The notes under the pieces were generated by a model, which searched no databases, was not told the origin of the DNA, and saw nothing but the letters and a program-made list of their open reading frames with translations. From Rhodohalobacter sp. 614A (GTDB lineage Bacteria > Bacteroidota > Rhodothermia > Balneolales > Balneolaceae), in assembly GCF_021462415.1 (NCBI RefSeq), contig NZ_JAKEDS010000001.1:530273-594272 (forward strand): DNA of 64,000 nucleotides. Reading direction: 5' to 3'. Shown here piece by piece: positions 54,785 through 64,000 of the stretch; within the stretch, counting starts at the first letter, position 1; each line of letters begins with the position of its first letter. A program made the position numbers and the translations under genes.

Positions 54785-55573
54785 TCACCACTCTTGTTTA
54801 TCGCAAAGGGCTTCAAATATTTTAACGGAATCAACCGCTTCTTTTACATCATGAACCCTCAAAATATTTGCACCCTGCATCAGGCAATGGTAATGAACGG
54901 CCAATGTTCCGGCCAGTCGTTCCTCTGCTGGGCGATTTCCAAGCAACTTCCCAAGCATCGATTTGCGTGACGCGCCTACCAAAACCGGGCAATCTAATGT
55001 AATAAATTTTTTGAGTCCTTTTATGATATCCAAATTGTGCTGAAGTGTTTTTCCAAAGCCAATGCCGGGATCAACCACTATGGATGATACTCCGGCTTTC
55101 TTTAATTGTTCAATACCTTTTTTCAAGAAAGCAAAAATATCATCAAGAACATTCTCGTACTCTGGATTTTTTTGCATCGTCTGAGGATTTCCCTGCGAAT
55201 GCATCAGCACATAACCGGCATTGTATACTGAACACAAGCTTGCCAGACGAGGCTCTTTTTGAAGTCCGCTAATATCGTTAATGATATGTGCGCCAAGCTT
55301 GAGAGACTCCTCAGCAACCCGATATTTGGTGGTATCAATCGAGAAAAACAAGTCAGGAAAATGATCCAGTGCCGGTTCCAGAACAGGCAAAACTCTGTCC
55401 ATTTCTTCCGATTCGGATACCGGATTTGCTCCCGGCCGTGTGGATTCGCCACCAATGTCGATAATAGCCGCGCCCTCTTCCATCATCCGCCCGATTTCAT
55501 CTACGGCATGCTGTGCTGAACTGTACTTGCCGCCGTCTGAGAAAGAGTCGGGAGTTACATTCACGATTCCCAT
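54785..55573 (-). CDS. folP: Dihydropteroate synthase, with unclear start
   Basis: FolP joins 6-hydroxymethyl-dihydropterin pyrophosphate and p-aminobenzoate, after FolK in the pathway. The 262-aa frame has MGIVNVTPDSFSDGG, IDIGGESTRPGA, SIDTTKYRVAE and GASRKSMLG, the usual pterin and phosphate motifs. It begins at ATG 55573, which in other DHPS proteins is an internal residue. Upstream codons in frame encode LSLDIPAV, which fits the missing N-terminus, but no ATG, GTG or TTG is available before a TAG. A frameshift or non-standard start is likely. cdaA follows. Confidence 0.9.
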   Translation of the reverse strand: MGIVNVTPDSFSDGGKYSSAQHAVDEIGRMMEEGAAIIDIGGESTRPGANPVSESEEMDRVLPVLEPALDHFPDLFFSIDTTKYRVAEESLKLGAHIINDISGLQKEPRLASLCSVYNAGYVLMHSQGNPQTMQKNPEYENVLDDIFAFLKKGIEQLKKAGVSSIVVDPGIGFGKTLQHNLDIIKGLKKFITLDCPVLVGASRKSMLGKLLGNRPAEERLAGTLAVHYHCLMQGANILRVHDVKEAVDSVKIFEALCDKQEW

Positions 55574-55771
55574 TACGGCCGGAATATCCAGCGAGAGTGT
55601 AGAATTTCTAAGAAGTAAACTTAAATGTCTGCTGATGACCTACTCCGTTCTTTTTTGATACAGAAAACATGTTAAGAAATGGGACTGAAGAACAAGAAGG
55701 ATAGCCTGCAAACGTAACTTCTGGAAGAAACCTTTCTGCGAAGAATAAATGGGAGGAGACTGAGATTCTCT

Positions 55772-56110
55772 TTAATCCCAGTCTTCTTGCAATAAGTCCA
55801 GTTTATCCTCTTTTTCGGCCCACTCATCGGCACCCGGAAATTCATCCTTGGTTTCGTTAATCACGTACTCATCCCATTTTTCAGCCAGACGCTCATTCAA
55901 TTCTATATAGTGCTCCCATTGCTCGGGAACTTCATCATCGGGATAAATAGCTTCAACAGGACATTCCGGAACGCAGGCATCACAATCGATGCACTCAAGC
56001 GGATCGATAGTTAAAAAGTTTGGACCTTCACGAAAAGCATCCACGGGGCAAACAGCCGCACAATTCGTGTACTTACAGTTAATACAAGGCTCGGTTACTA
56101 CGTATGCCAT
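55772..56110 (-). CDS. fdxA: 7Fe/8Fe ferredoxin, FdxA type
   Basis: The 112-aa protein has two iron-sulfur cluster motifs: [18 protein letters not shown] and [16 protein letters not shown], followed by an acidic C-terminal extension of about 60 residues typical of FdxA. It carries electrons in the cytoplasm; its partner is not known. It stands alone, with 155 bp between it and the divergent or tandem neighbour. MAYVVTEPC is the usual family start. Confidence 0.94.
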   Translation of the reverse strand: MAYVVTEPCINCKYTNCAAVCPVDAFREGPNFLTIDPLECIDCDACVPECPVEAIYPDDEVPEQWEHYIELNERLAEKWDEYVINETKDEFPGADEWAEKEDKLDLLQEDWD

Positions 56111-56265
56111 TTAATAAAGTGGTTAATATTTGTATTGAAAATAAATAAGTATTTAGTGTATTCGAAAATGAATTAAGATGCAATCCAAACAACACTCATC
56201 CGCATTATTTGTATAAATATATCCTTCCAGAGCGAAAAGATAAATATGGATTCAAGACTCCTTTT

Positions 56266-57519
56266 TTAATTCCTCAACAAGGCGTTTACTTCTTCCAAAT
56301 TTCCATCGTTTTCGGCCGGATTGATTCCAAGAATTTTACACAGCAATTCGTATATATGAATGCTTTGGAAAGGTTGAGCAGTCTCTCCGGTTTTAAAGTC
56401 CGGCCCGCTGGCGATAAAAATTGTCCTCATTTCAGGAGCTTCATAATCAAACCCGTGAGTACCTCCCATGACTCCATTTTTTTCAAAAAAATCTCTCCTG
56501 GTGATGGTATAACCTACATCGGCAATCATGATGATTTCAGGAATCCGGTAATGATCAGAAAAGTGATAATGATCGGGCAGCTCATCCCTTAAATAAACCC
56601 GGTAGTTATTCTCGTGTTCTTTGAGTGTTGAATAGATTTTCGATGTTTCTCCTTCATTCGGCTGAATCAACGCAACGGGAGTCCAGTCAACCATTTTAAC
56701 GTTTTCAAGATTGATGATTTCATCCAAAAAAATGACCTTTTCGGGAGAGAGTTCTGCCATTCCGTGATCGGACGTGATGATGACATTCAGCTTATCGGAC
56801 AAGTTATGCTCATCTATCTTTTTTAACAGGTATCCCAGCAAGTCATCTGCGTGAAGAGACGCCTCATCCATTTGAGATGAATTCGGTCCGAAATCGTGGC
56901 CCACATGATCAATAAAACTAAAGTAGAGCGTGCCAAGATCGGCCTGTACAGAACCGTTCGGATCCAGCCAGGCTGTTATGCTGTCGATGCGGGATGAGTC
57001 TGGCACGGAGCCATCATATGCAACCCATTTTGTAGACCACGTACTGTCGATTGAGGCTTCCGAGCCCGGCCAGAAAAAGGTTGCTGAAGTTAAGCCCTGC
57101 TTTTCGGCGGTTATCCAGATGGGTTCGCCACCCCACCAACGCTCGTCATTTGGCGAATTGATAGGGCCATAACTGAACCTGGCGTCCAGCCTGGAGTCGG
57201 GAAAACTGTTGGCAATAATTCCATGATTTTCCACATACAAGCCTGTGACAATTGTGTAATGATTGGGAAATGTTTTGGTGGGAAAAACAGGAATCAGATA
57301 GTCTGCTTTTACTCCGTTTTTAATAAACCTGTCAAAATTCGGAGTGTTATTTCTATCGATGTATTCATTCATAAATCCATCAAAAGAGATGAGTAAAACA
57401 GGATTGATCTCTTTTGATGATGAACGGACTTGATTTTCGGATGGACCGCAACTGATCAGGACGGAAATTGCCGAAAGGCAGACAAATAGTGTTTGAATTC
57501 TTTTGTGAGCCAACTTCAT
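56266..57519 (-). CDS. NPP-type alkaline phosphatase superfamily phosphodiesterase (lipoprotein)
   Basis: The 417-aa protein is of the nucleotide pyrophosphatase/phosphodiesterase group. It has a lipoprotein signal (ISVLISC), metal-binding VLLISFDGFMNEYI, the nucleophile threonine in FPTKTFPNHYTIVTGLY, and later ligands ITSDHGMAE and GGTHGFD. It probably cleaves phosphodiester or pyrophosphate bonds outside the cytoplasm. It lies 292 bp downstream of the TonB-dependent receptor gene and may work with it, but a terminator sits between them. Confidence 0.9.
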   Translation of the reverse strand: MKLAHKRIQTLFVCLSAISVLISCGPSENQVRSSSKEINPVLLISFDGFMNEYIDRNNTPNFDRFIKNGVKADYLIPVFPTKTFPNHYTIVTGLYVENHGIIANSFPDSRLDARFSYGPINSPNDERWWGGEPIWITAEKQGLTSATFFWPGSEASIDSTWSTKWVAYDGSVPDSSRIDSITAWLDPNGSVQADLGTLYFSFIDHVGHDFGPNSSQMDEASLHADDLLGYLLKKIDEHNLSDKLNVIITSDHGMAELSPEKVIFLDEIINLENVKMVDWTPVALIQPNEGETSKIYSTLKEHENNYRVYLRDELPDHYHFSDHYRIPEIIMIADVGYTITRRDFFEKNGVMGGTHGFDYEAPEMRTIFIASGPDFKTGETAQPFQSIHIYELLCKILGINPAENDGNLEEVNALLRN

Positions 57520-57582
57520 TTCGATGTTTTGGAATAATAATTACAACTTGATGTCTCTGAATGTTACAACTCCTCCTGAAAG

Positions 57583-57617
57583 AAAAAAAGGACGATTGGC
57601 AAACCAAGCGTCCTTTT
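57583..57617 (-). terminator. Intrinsic terminator after the first TonB-dependent receptor gene
   Basis: Arms AAAAGGACG (57586-57594) and CGTCCTTTT (57609-57617), extended inward by TTGG/CCAA, are followed on the minus strand by a T7 run. It ends receptor transcription before the NPP gene. Confidence 0.8.
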
Positions 57618-57673
57618 ATCAAAATTTAATATAATCTGCATCTGAAATGAGGAATGATTTAAAATTATTGAAT

Positions 57674-57783
57674 GCGTCATATGGAGCGCAATCCTGAGGG
57701 TGGGGGTCCCTCAAAATAAAGTCAAAGTATGTCTCGACTCCGTTTCAACCAAAAAGTGGTTAAAGCTGCGCTCAAAATGACGT
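57674..57783. repeat. MITE-like repeat with 17-bp terminal inverted repeats
   Basis: The left end GCGTCATATGGAGCGCA (57674-57690) and right end TGCGCTCAAAATGACGT (57767-57783) are inverted with 4 mismatches in 17. The 110-bp unit has an internal AACCA/TGGTT hairpin and no gene. The ends resemble GTCA-x-TTGAGCG repeats found scattered in this phylum; a partial relative lies at 34437. Confidence 0.6.
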
Positions 57784-57811
57784 GTGTTCTTACATTCCTA
57801 TCCAATCATGT

Positions 57812-60800
57812 TTAGTTAAACATATACCGAATCCCCAATTGGGCACTCCATGTATTGCTAATATTAATATTTTGCCGGAAGCTCTCTGTGGGAGGAGCAT
57901 CGGACCCGGAAGCATTGTTTACAGTAAATGTGGCATTTCCGCTGCCATCCGCCCCGCGATACTGCATAAGGTTGCTCTGAACCGGAGACTGCGTTACCCC
58001 CCATTCGTTGTTGATCAGGTTGCCAACATTCAGGATATCGAACGTAACCTGAATTTTATGAACCCCGCGAAAGATGTTTACATCCTGTGCAACACGGAAA
58101 TCGAACCGGTGCAGCCAGGGAAGTGTGGCTCCGTTTCGCTCAGTTACTTCGCCGCGATGATCGCTGAGGTACGGGTCTTGCTCAATAAACGCATTCAGAT
58201 CATTCCATTGTTCCTGGGCTGTTCTAACAACATTCCCCTCACCATCCGTGATATCTACCAGTTGGGCGTCTTCAAAACTTTCGGGAACATACATCAGGCG
58301 AACCCCATTACCGTCACCAAAGTTGCCGGAATAGGTGTAGCTGTACCGTCCCTGATCGCCACCAATATATAACAGTGAAAACCGTGTCAGGTTATTTCGG
58401 CTGATGGTTCTCGTGTCGTACGAAATTTGTGCGATGATTCGGTTTGGCTGATCAAATCGTGAGAAACCTGTTTCGGGGTCGTTACGGTCTTTCTGAGCTA
58501 CATTCGGCCAGAGCGACTGAGCCTGTGAACCGCCAATCAAACCATAGTCCCGAGATCGGCTGAGCGTATAGTTAATGCTTGTGAACAATCCGAACTCAAA
58601 GGTTTTCTCAAGCCCAACATTTACAGACGCATACGAACCCGAGTTGATGTTGGTGAGGTAGTACACCTCTCTCAACGGAGTTCCTTCAGCGCCGGGAAGC
58701 TGTTGTGTGTACAGCGGGTAGCTGTTTCCACCAACGTCCACAGTTTGACCTGTGGGCTGGTGAGCCAGGTTTACGGCCAGAGGACTATTGAAATCTTTGG
58801 AATACATCAACTCAAGAGTCCCGATAAATCCGTATGGCAATCTTTGGTCTACAGCCAGGTTCGACCTCCAGACTTGGGGAAGTTTGAAATCGTCAGCCGT
58901 AATGTTGATCTGGTTTGGAATTTCGGCATCCAATGTTGCAGGATCGGGCCGATAATAATCAACATCTGCCTGGAAACCATTCCACACCGGAGCGCCATTT
59001 GTACCCCAGGAATCAGAATAATATCCACGCTGACCGCGGGTTACACCATTGGCATTCACCTGGTTGGAGATCCATACGAATGGAAGACGTCCGGAGAAAA
59101 TACCGGTACCGCCACGAAGCTGTGTACTTCTTTCTCCGCCACTTACGTCCCAGTTAAAACCAACTCTTGGCGACCACAACGGATTAATTGTTGGAAATTC
59201 ACTCACATCCGGGTTGATGTTATCTCCGCCGGTTGGATTTGGAATCGACAGGTTCATTCCTTCAACGGCCGGGTTTCGGGGAGCATCCACCGGATAGAAC
59301 GGAAGATCCACACGCAACCCTGCAGTCAGTTTCAAATCGGGATTTACCTGGTACTCATCCTGAATGTAGAAACCGATCTGTGCAAAATTCACCTCATCCA
59401 AAGGAAGGGTTGTAGGGTTGTCTACATCGTAAGTATAACCAATGGCAAAGTGAGACGGACGTACATTCGGATCCTGGTTAATGACGGATGCTACAAAATC
59501 ATCGTACGACTCATACCTGTACCACGAATTCCACACCGGGTTGAAGGCATTGGCAAACGTCATATGCTCAAAATTCACACCGCCGGTAATGGTATTCTTG
59601 CCTGCAAAATAGGTTAGCGTATTGGATACGCTAAACGTGTTGTTGTCTAAAAGATTACCCACTGTAAAAAGCTCATTACCCATCGACATGTAGTACTGTA
59701 GTGAACCTGACTCGTCCGGTTCCATCACTTCAATCATCGGGAAGGTTTGGCCGCCCGGAATGCTTCGCTGCGGATCGGTAACCCATGTATAGCCAACATT
59801 AAAGCTGTTTGCCAGGTTGTCTGTAAGCGTAGAGTTTACTTCGCCGACAATTGAGGTAATAATGTTGTCAACAGCGTAGTTTCCATTTCTGAAGGTGATG
59901 GCTTCCGGGCCGTACCGGTTGGTGTTGAAATATCGGTCGGATGACGGAAATCCACGAATACTGTTCCCGTTAATGCTAACATCCTGAAAACTGTCGTACC
60001 GGTTAAACCGTACCATAGCCCGGTGGCTGCTGTTGATATTAAAATCAAGGCGGGCATTTAAACGGAGAGCCTCATTGGCAAACGGAATACTCTCAAACCC
60101 GCCGGTGCTATAACCGTATAATTGGTCCATTTGTTGTTGAACGAATTCAGCCTGCTCAAGAGGAACACGCGTAATTTGACGACCATCAGGCGATTCCCCC
60201 GGTCGCAACGCACGCCGGCTGTCACCGGGATTGTCAGCTTCCTGCTGTTCAACAGAAACAAAAAAGAAGAGCTTGTCTTTGATGATAGGCCCACCGGCAG
60301 ATGCCCCGATAATTCGGGTATAGGAATCTTCAATGGTAATTTCGTTACTGCCAATTTTGGTGCCTACTAAATCCTGGTTTCTGTAATAACTGTAAATACT
60401 TCCTTTATAAGTATTACTTCCACTTTTTGTGATGGCGTTTACGTTTGCACCTGTAAATCCGCCCTGTCTCACATCATAAGGAGCAAGGTTGATCTGAACT
60501 TCCTCAATGGCATCCAGGCTGACCGGGTTGCCACCGGCAAACTGGTCGGATCCCAAACCGAAATTATTGTTATACACATTACCGTCAATCGTGTAATTGT
60601 TGAAACGATTATCACGGCCGGCAAAACTCGTTCCGCTGCTTTGCGGCGTAAGCTGGGTCAGGTCGTTAATGCTTCGGTTAATGGTCGGAACATTTATGAT
60701 CCGGTCGGAAGTAACGTTTGTAGCCGCACCCGTTCTCTCCCGGTTAAAAACACGGTCACCAACTCCAACTATGACCAATTCTTCAAGTTCTACAGATTCA

Positions 60801-61144
60801 GAGCTCAGTGTGCCACGCTGATTGTACGTTTCACCCAAACTGAGGTAAACATTTTCAACCACGTAAGAGCGGAATCCCACATAGGTAAAGGTGATAGTAT
60901 ATGGACCACCTACACGCATATTTGAGATTCTGTATGATCCATCGGGACGGCTTGATGTTCCGTACGATGTACCCGAAGGAGTATGAACCGCAATGACGGA
61001 TGCGCCGGGAAGAGTTTCTCCCGTATCATCTACAACAACACCCGTTAAAGAAGCAGTTGTCACCCCTTGTGCTTGTAGCTGCCCATGCCCGACAACTAAT
61101 AGAATTATTCCTGCATACAGCAGGTGCATGTATCTATTTAACAT
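57812..61144 (-). CDS. TonB-dependent receptor, Oar-like
   Basis: The 1110-aa protein imports a substrate through the outer membrane using TonB. It has a signal peptide (about 1-26, cleaved near QLQAQ), a carboxypeptidase-regulatory-like domain (about 28-110; VVVDDTGETLPGASVIAV), a plug (about 125-250; FNNYTIDGNVYNNNFG, AIEEVQINLAPYDVRQGGFTG, VNAITKSGSNTYKGS), and a long barrel ending in phenylalanine-rich strands (LGIRYMFN). The Oar type is common in Bacteroidota and Balneolota; the substrate is unknown. A related gene lies just upstream. Confidence 0.92.
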   Translation of the reverse strand: MLNRYMHLLYAGIILLVVGHGQLQAQGVTTASLTGVVVDDTGETLPGASVIAVHTPSGTSYGTSSRPDGSYRISNMRVGGPYTITFTYVGFRSYVVENVYLSLGETYNQRGTLSSESVELEELVIVGVGDRVFNRERTGAATNVTSDRIINVPTINRSINDLTQLTPQSSGTSFAGRDNRFNNYTIDGNVYNNNFGLGSDQFAGGNPVSLDAIEEVQINLAPYDVRQGGFTGANVNAITKSGSNTYKGSIYSYYRNQDLVGTKIGSNEITIEDSYTRIIGASAGGPIIKDKLFFFVSVEQQEADNPGDSRRALRPGESPDGRQITRVPLEQAEFVQQQMDQLYGYSTGGFESIPFANEALRLNARLDFNINSSHRAMVRFNRYDSFQDVSINGNSIRGFPSSDRYFNTNRYGPEAITFRNGNYAVDNIITSIVGEVNSTLTDNLANSFNVGYTWVTDPQRSIPGGQTFPMIEVMEPDESGSLQYYMSMGNELFTVGNLLDNNTFSVSNTLTYFAGKNTITGGVNFEHMTFANAFNPVWNSWYRYESYDDFVASVINQDPNVRPSHFAIGYTYDVDNPTTLPLDEVNFAQIGFYIQDEYQVNPDLKLTAGLRVDLPFYPVDAPRNPAVEGMNLSIPNPTGGDNINPDVSEFPTINPLWSPRVGFNWDVSGGERSTQLRGGTGIFSGRLPFVWISNQVNANGVTRGQRGYYSDSWGTNGAPVWNGFQADVDYYRPDPATLDAEIPNQINITADDFKLPQVWRSNLAVDQRLPYGFIGTLELMYSKDFNSPLAVNLAHQPTGQTVDVGGNSYPLYTQQLPGAEGTPLREVYYLTNINSGSYASVNVGLEKTFEFGLFTSINYTLSRSRDYGLIGGSQAQSLWPNVAQKDRNDPETGFSRFDQPNRIIAQISYDTRTISRNNLTRFSLLYIGGDQGRYSYTYSGNFGDGNGVRLMYVPESFEDAQLVDITDGEGNVVRTAQEQWNDLNAFIEQDPYLSDHRGEVTERNGATLPWLHRFDFRVAQDVNIFRGVHKIQVTFDILNVGNLINNEWGVTQSPVQSNLMQYRGADGSGNATFTVNNASGSDAPPTESFRQNINISNTWSAQLGIRYMFN

Positions 61145-61440
61145 TGTGTGATTATTAAAGATTAGCAGTTAGTAAAACAAGATGAGATGTGTTCCCTCTC
61201 AGGCGAAAACTATCTACAGAATGTTAAATAAATATTACTTGATAAAGAATATGCCGAATCTTTTTTTCGACTTTTTTTGATTAAGATTTTCAACCAAAAA
61301 GACGAATGTAAATTAAATATTTGTAATCACTTGTGGGCTTTGTGCTTACAAAAATAAGCCCTTAAAAAATTAGCGTATTCCTCGCGTGAATTGCCTTATT
61401 TCGTACCTGAATTCAGCCTTTTTAAAACTCTCGAAAATAA
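61145..61440. other. Receptor-receptor intergenic region
   Basis: This AT-rich stretch of about 300 bp upstream of the first receptor gene holds its presumed promoter. No gene is visible; the terminator of the second receptor gene follows at 61441-61469. Confidence 0.5.
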
Positions 61441-61469
61441 AAAAGGGAGACCAAAATGGCCTCCCTTTT
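61441..61469 (-). terminator. Intrinsic terminator after the second TonB-dependent receptor gene
   Basis: Arms AAAAGGGAGACC (61441-61452) and GGCCTCCCTTTT (61458-61469) pair with one mismatch around loop AAAAT. On the minus strand a T-rich tail follows. It separates the two receptor genes into different transcripts. Confidence 0.8.
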
Positions 61470-61492
61470 GTAAATCGTTGGCTACAATAAGT

Positions 61493-64000
61493 TTAGAAAT
61501 TATAGCGTACGGAGAATTGCATTTGCCATCTGGAAGTAAAGTCGCTGACTTCGAATTTGTTATCATCCAGTTGCTCCTCCGGATCGAATGAAATTACCGG
61601 TTTGCCAATGTCTGAGCTTGAAAGACCGTATTCCGGATTTTCATTAATAAAATCCTGGTCAACATATTGTTGGAAGTAGATTGCCTGGTGATTGTTGTAG
61701 CTCACACCTTTTCTTACTCCCCACTCTGAGTTCAGCAGGTTGAGGGCATTAATGACACTTGCGCTCAATTCGATTGACTGACCACCGAAGGTTTCAATTT
61801 CCTGAGTTACTTTGAAGTCCAGGTAATTTGTCCAATCTTCACGGGCAGTATTACGTTCTACATGGCCTCCACGAGCATCTGAAAGTGAGCTTTCACTTTC
61901 AATCCATGCATCGAACTCATTCCAGTTATCACTGGCTAAAACAACTTCACCAGCAGATGCAGGAACATAAATCAGGTCGTTATCATACTGACCATCGCCG
62001 TTTGCATCTCCGCTGTAGATCCAGCTGTATGGAGTTCCTGATCGGCCATCATAAATAACCGATATAGTTGTCGCGAATCGATTTGCGTACGCAGCACGGT
62101 AAGAAAGAACACCAAGAATGCGGTGTCTTCTTTCGAAATCCGCAGTTCCTAATTCAGGAGCATTCACATCAACATTTTCGTTGTATACCCAGTTAGACCG
62201 GGCCTGGCTTGAGGTACCGTTATTTACATTTTTAGCTCGGTTCCAGGTATAGGCTGCTTTCGCATAAAGGCCCGAATCGAATCGTTTTTCAAGTTCACCA
62301 GTAATACTGTACTGATATCCTTTGTCGGTATTGCTTAGCAGAATGGCATCTGTGAAGTTAGCATCACGACGTGATGGATAACCAGACGCATTTCCATAGC
62401 GCTCGGTAAAAACAATATCCCCATAAATCGGACGGCCATACATTGAAGTGCCTTCTTGATTCAGATTAATATTAGAAAAAGCAACATCATTGATAGCGCT
62501 TGAATAAACACCTTCAAGAGTTGCAACAACACCCCACGGAAGTTCCTGATCTACAGCCAGGTTGACTTTCAAAGATTGAGGGTATTTAAAATCTTCATCA
62601 ATAAGGTTTACCTCAGTAGTGTTGATCGGCTCTAATGCCGGGTGATCACCTGGGCGAGGCTGGTTGTCTGGGTCAGGAGAAAACAAGCCATCAAATCCAC
62701 CCGAAACGTCCACTCGACCGTAATCTACACCTGTATTGCTGTATTGGTTGGAAATCCAAACGAACGGAGGAGTACCTGAAAAGATACCAACACCACCACG
62801 AATCTGTGTGGTTTTTGCACCGCCGCTTGCATCCCAGTTAAACCCTAACCGTGGAGACCAGAGTAGATTTCCTGACGCCACATTTGTTGTAGAATATCCC
62901 GGGAATGCAGATGGAACAAGTGGGTTATTGTTGGGAGTATCAGGCAAAATGGGAACATCTACTCTCAACCCGTATGTCACTTTCAGATCATTTGTTACAG
63001 ACCATTTATCCTGCACATAGAGACCAAACTGCATGCCGGTAAAGTTGGCGGTTGGATTTCCATCTTCAAGCAGATAACTAAGTTCATAATCATAAGGAGA
63101 GCCACTTGCCAAATCTTCAATACTGCGGAATGTATAGGCACCAAATGCATTTCTCGCAAAAAGATTATCAAATGCAAAGATCTGATTACTTGTACCCAGC
63201 GTAAACTCATGTTCACCTGAGATGTAGGTAAAGTTATTGGTAATCTCAATGAGATCCTGGTCCAGACTGTTTGCCTGAGAATACTGCTCAACACCAGCGT
63301 TAATAGTACCAAAGCCACTTCTGTCGCTATCGTAAGGAATACTTACCGTTACACTTGGAAAACGCTGGGAAGGAACATCCCTTGAATCACGAATCCGAGT
63401 GTAAACCACACGAGCTTCGTTATATGCATTATTGCTGAGTGTACTTGTAAGTTCCGCAACAATGGAGTTTTGAGAACTGTTGAAGTCGTATTGGCGGTTA
63501 CTGAATGTAAATGAACTTGTTCCACGGCTAATCCCTCGATTCGCAATAGCATCCACATAGTTGTAACGAAGGCTCAGCTTGTTACTTTGATTGATGTTCC
63601 AATCAAGTTTTGCAAGAAGCTTGTTGTTGTTGGTGTCGGTATCCAACGGAGAGCTATATCCCCCAGGATCATAACCATATTGATTCTGTAAAATACTGGA
63701 AATCTCATCAAAGGTAGAGCTCTCAAAATCAACTTCGTTTGGAGCACCACTATTTAAAATACCGCCTGTAATCGGGCTGGTTTCTCTTTTAAACTCTCCG
63801 TTTACAAAGAAGAACAGTTTGTCTTTAACAATGGGGCCGCCAATATTTAAACCGATATATCTTTCAGTAAAATCAGGATAATCATCTGAAGACTCTCCAT
63901 CTATCTCAAAATTACCAATCAGGTTCTGATTTCGGGTTTGAAAATAAACGGAGCCTGTATAATCATTTGTTCCGCTTTTGGTAATTGCATTAATCTGGCC
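61493..64000 (-). CDS. TonB-dependent receptor, Oar-like, N-terminus beyond window
   Basis: The frame is open to base 64000 and continues beyond, so 835 codons are visible. It begins inside the plug (GQINAITKSGTNDYTGSVYF) and includes GGPIVKDKLFFFVNGEFKRE, the Oar-like barrel, and the ending MQFSVRYNF with a terminal phenylalanine. An in-frame TTG at 63646 is internal, not the start. It has the same layout as the receptor at 57812-61144 (GGVGIFSGTPPFVWISNQ vs GGTGIFSGRLPFVWISNQ), so the two are tandem paralogues. Confidence 0.93.
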   Translation of the reverse strand, partial: GQINAITKSGTNDYTGSVYFQTRNQNLIGNFEIDGESSDDYPDFTERYIGLNIGGPIVKDKLFFFVNGEFKRETSPITGGILNSGAPNEVDFESSTFDEISSILQNQYGYDPGGYSSPLDTDTNNNKLLAKLDWNINQSNKLSLRYNYVDAIANRGISRGTSSFTFSNRQYDFNSSQNSIVAELTSTLSNNAYNEARVVYTRIRDSRDVPSQRFPSVTVSIPYDSDRSGFGTINAGVEQYSQANSLDQDLIEITNNFTYISGEHEFTLGTSNQIFAFDNLFARNAFGAYTFRSIEDLASGSPYDYELSYLLEDGNPTANFTGMQFGLYVQDKWSVTNDLKVTYGLRVDVPILPDTPNNNPLVPSAFPGYSTTNVASGNLLWSPRLGFNWDASGGAKTTQIRGGVGIFSGTPPFVWISNQYSNTGVDYGRVDVSGGFDGLFSPDPDNQPRPGDHPALEPINTTEVNLIDEDFKYPQSLKVNLAVDQELPWGVVATLEGVYSSAINDVAFSNINLNQEGTSMYGRPIYGDIVFTERYGNASGYPSRRDANFTDAILLSNTDKGYQYSITGELEKRFDSGLYAKAAYTWNRAKNVNNGTSSQARSNWVYNENVDVNAPELGTADFERRHRILGVLSYRAAYANRFATTISVIYDGRSGTPYSWIYSGDANGDGQYDNDLIYVPASAGEVVLASDNWNEFDAWIESESSLSDARGGHVERNTAREDWTNYLDFKVTQEIETFGGQSIELSASVINALNLLNSEWGVRKGVSYNNHQAIYFQQYVDQDFINENPEYGLSSSDIGKPVISFDPEEQLDDNKFEVSDFTSRWQMQFSVRYNF

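Noticed and set aside
58703-59617. 304-codon + strand frame opposite the first TonB-dependent receptor
   Set aside because: Antisense shadow of the barrel region; the peptide has no coherent features.
1-64000. CRISPR arrays or insertion sequences
   Set aside because: I saw no regularly spaced repeats with unique spacers and no transposase gene; the only tandem array is the coding DUF285 repeat.

Overview
The window looks like chromosome from a Balneolota/Bacteroidota-type bacterium (a Balneola, Gracilimonas or Rhodohalobacter relative would fit). The grounds are two tandem Oar-like TonB-dependent receptors, TamA/TamB and BspA-like surface proteins, a folP-cdaA pair, a folK/deoxynucleoside kinase pair, a PadR-controlled permease with FtsX-like domains, moderate GC, and many genes without a clear Shine-Dalgarno site. 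The phylum is an inference from gene content; no rRNA lies in the window.

Left core (1-9190): a truncated outer-membrane protein, an unknown 132-aa protein, prmC, an AT-rich region with three perfect DnaA boxes (candidate oriC), dnaA with a TTG start, then folB-folK-deoxynucleoside kinase-small membrane protein-TPR protein, a convergent yajQ, and a lipoprotein with fourteen 25-residue DUF285 repeats. The block ends in a tRNA-Pro(GGG) gene.

Integrated island (about 9214-31018, 21.8 kb): the 3' 49 bp of tRNA-Pro is repeated exactly at 30970-31018, so an integrative element sits in the tRNA gene. It carries an active-looking tyrosine recombinase beside the intact tRNA, two AlpA-type regulators, a cysteine-less primase-zinc-finger-like protein plus a TOPRIM/DUF3987 protein, and a dense defence cargo: type I restriction (hsdR separated from hsdMS), McrBC, a winged-helix/nucleotidyltransferase pair under a 24-bp palindrome shared with hsdR, a YbjQ-zinc-ribbon fusion, and an unrecognised two-gene cassette (soluble 320 aa plus four-helix membrane 193 aa) in the hsdMS operon. 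A second recombinase near the right end has lost most catalytic residues. The unrecognised cassette is the best candidate for an undescribed system.

Right core (31019-64000): permease and PadR repressor with twin operators; cysE-cysM; carA-carB behind a leader that resembles the pyrBI attenuator, with a CarB lacking the allosteric domain; carbonic anhydrase; a membrane-anchored matrixin; an SRPBCC protein; an HTTM-type membrane pair; a small barrel protein with a probable homopolymer frameshift in its signal peptide; TamB-TamA; SCO1 and PCu(A)C copper proteins; folP-cdaA; a ferredoxin; an NPP-type phosphodiesterase; and two large TonB-dependent receptors, the second cut by the window edge. 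REP-like and MITE-like repeats lie in several intergenic gaps of this part.
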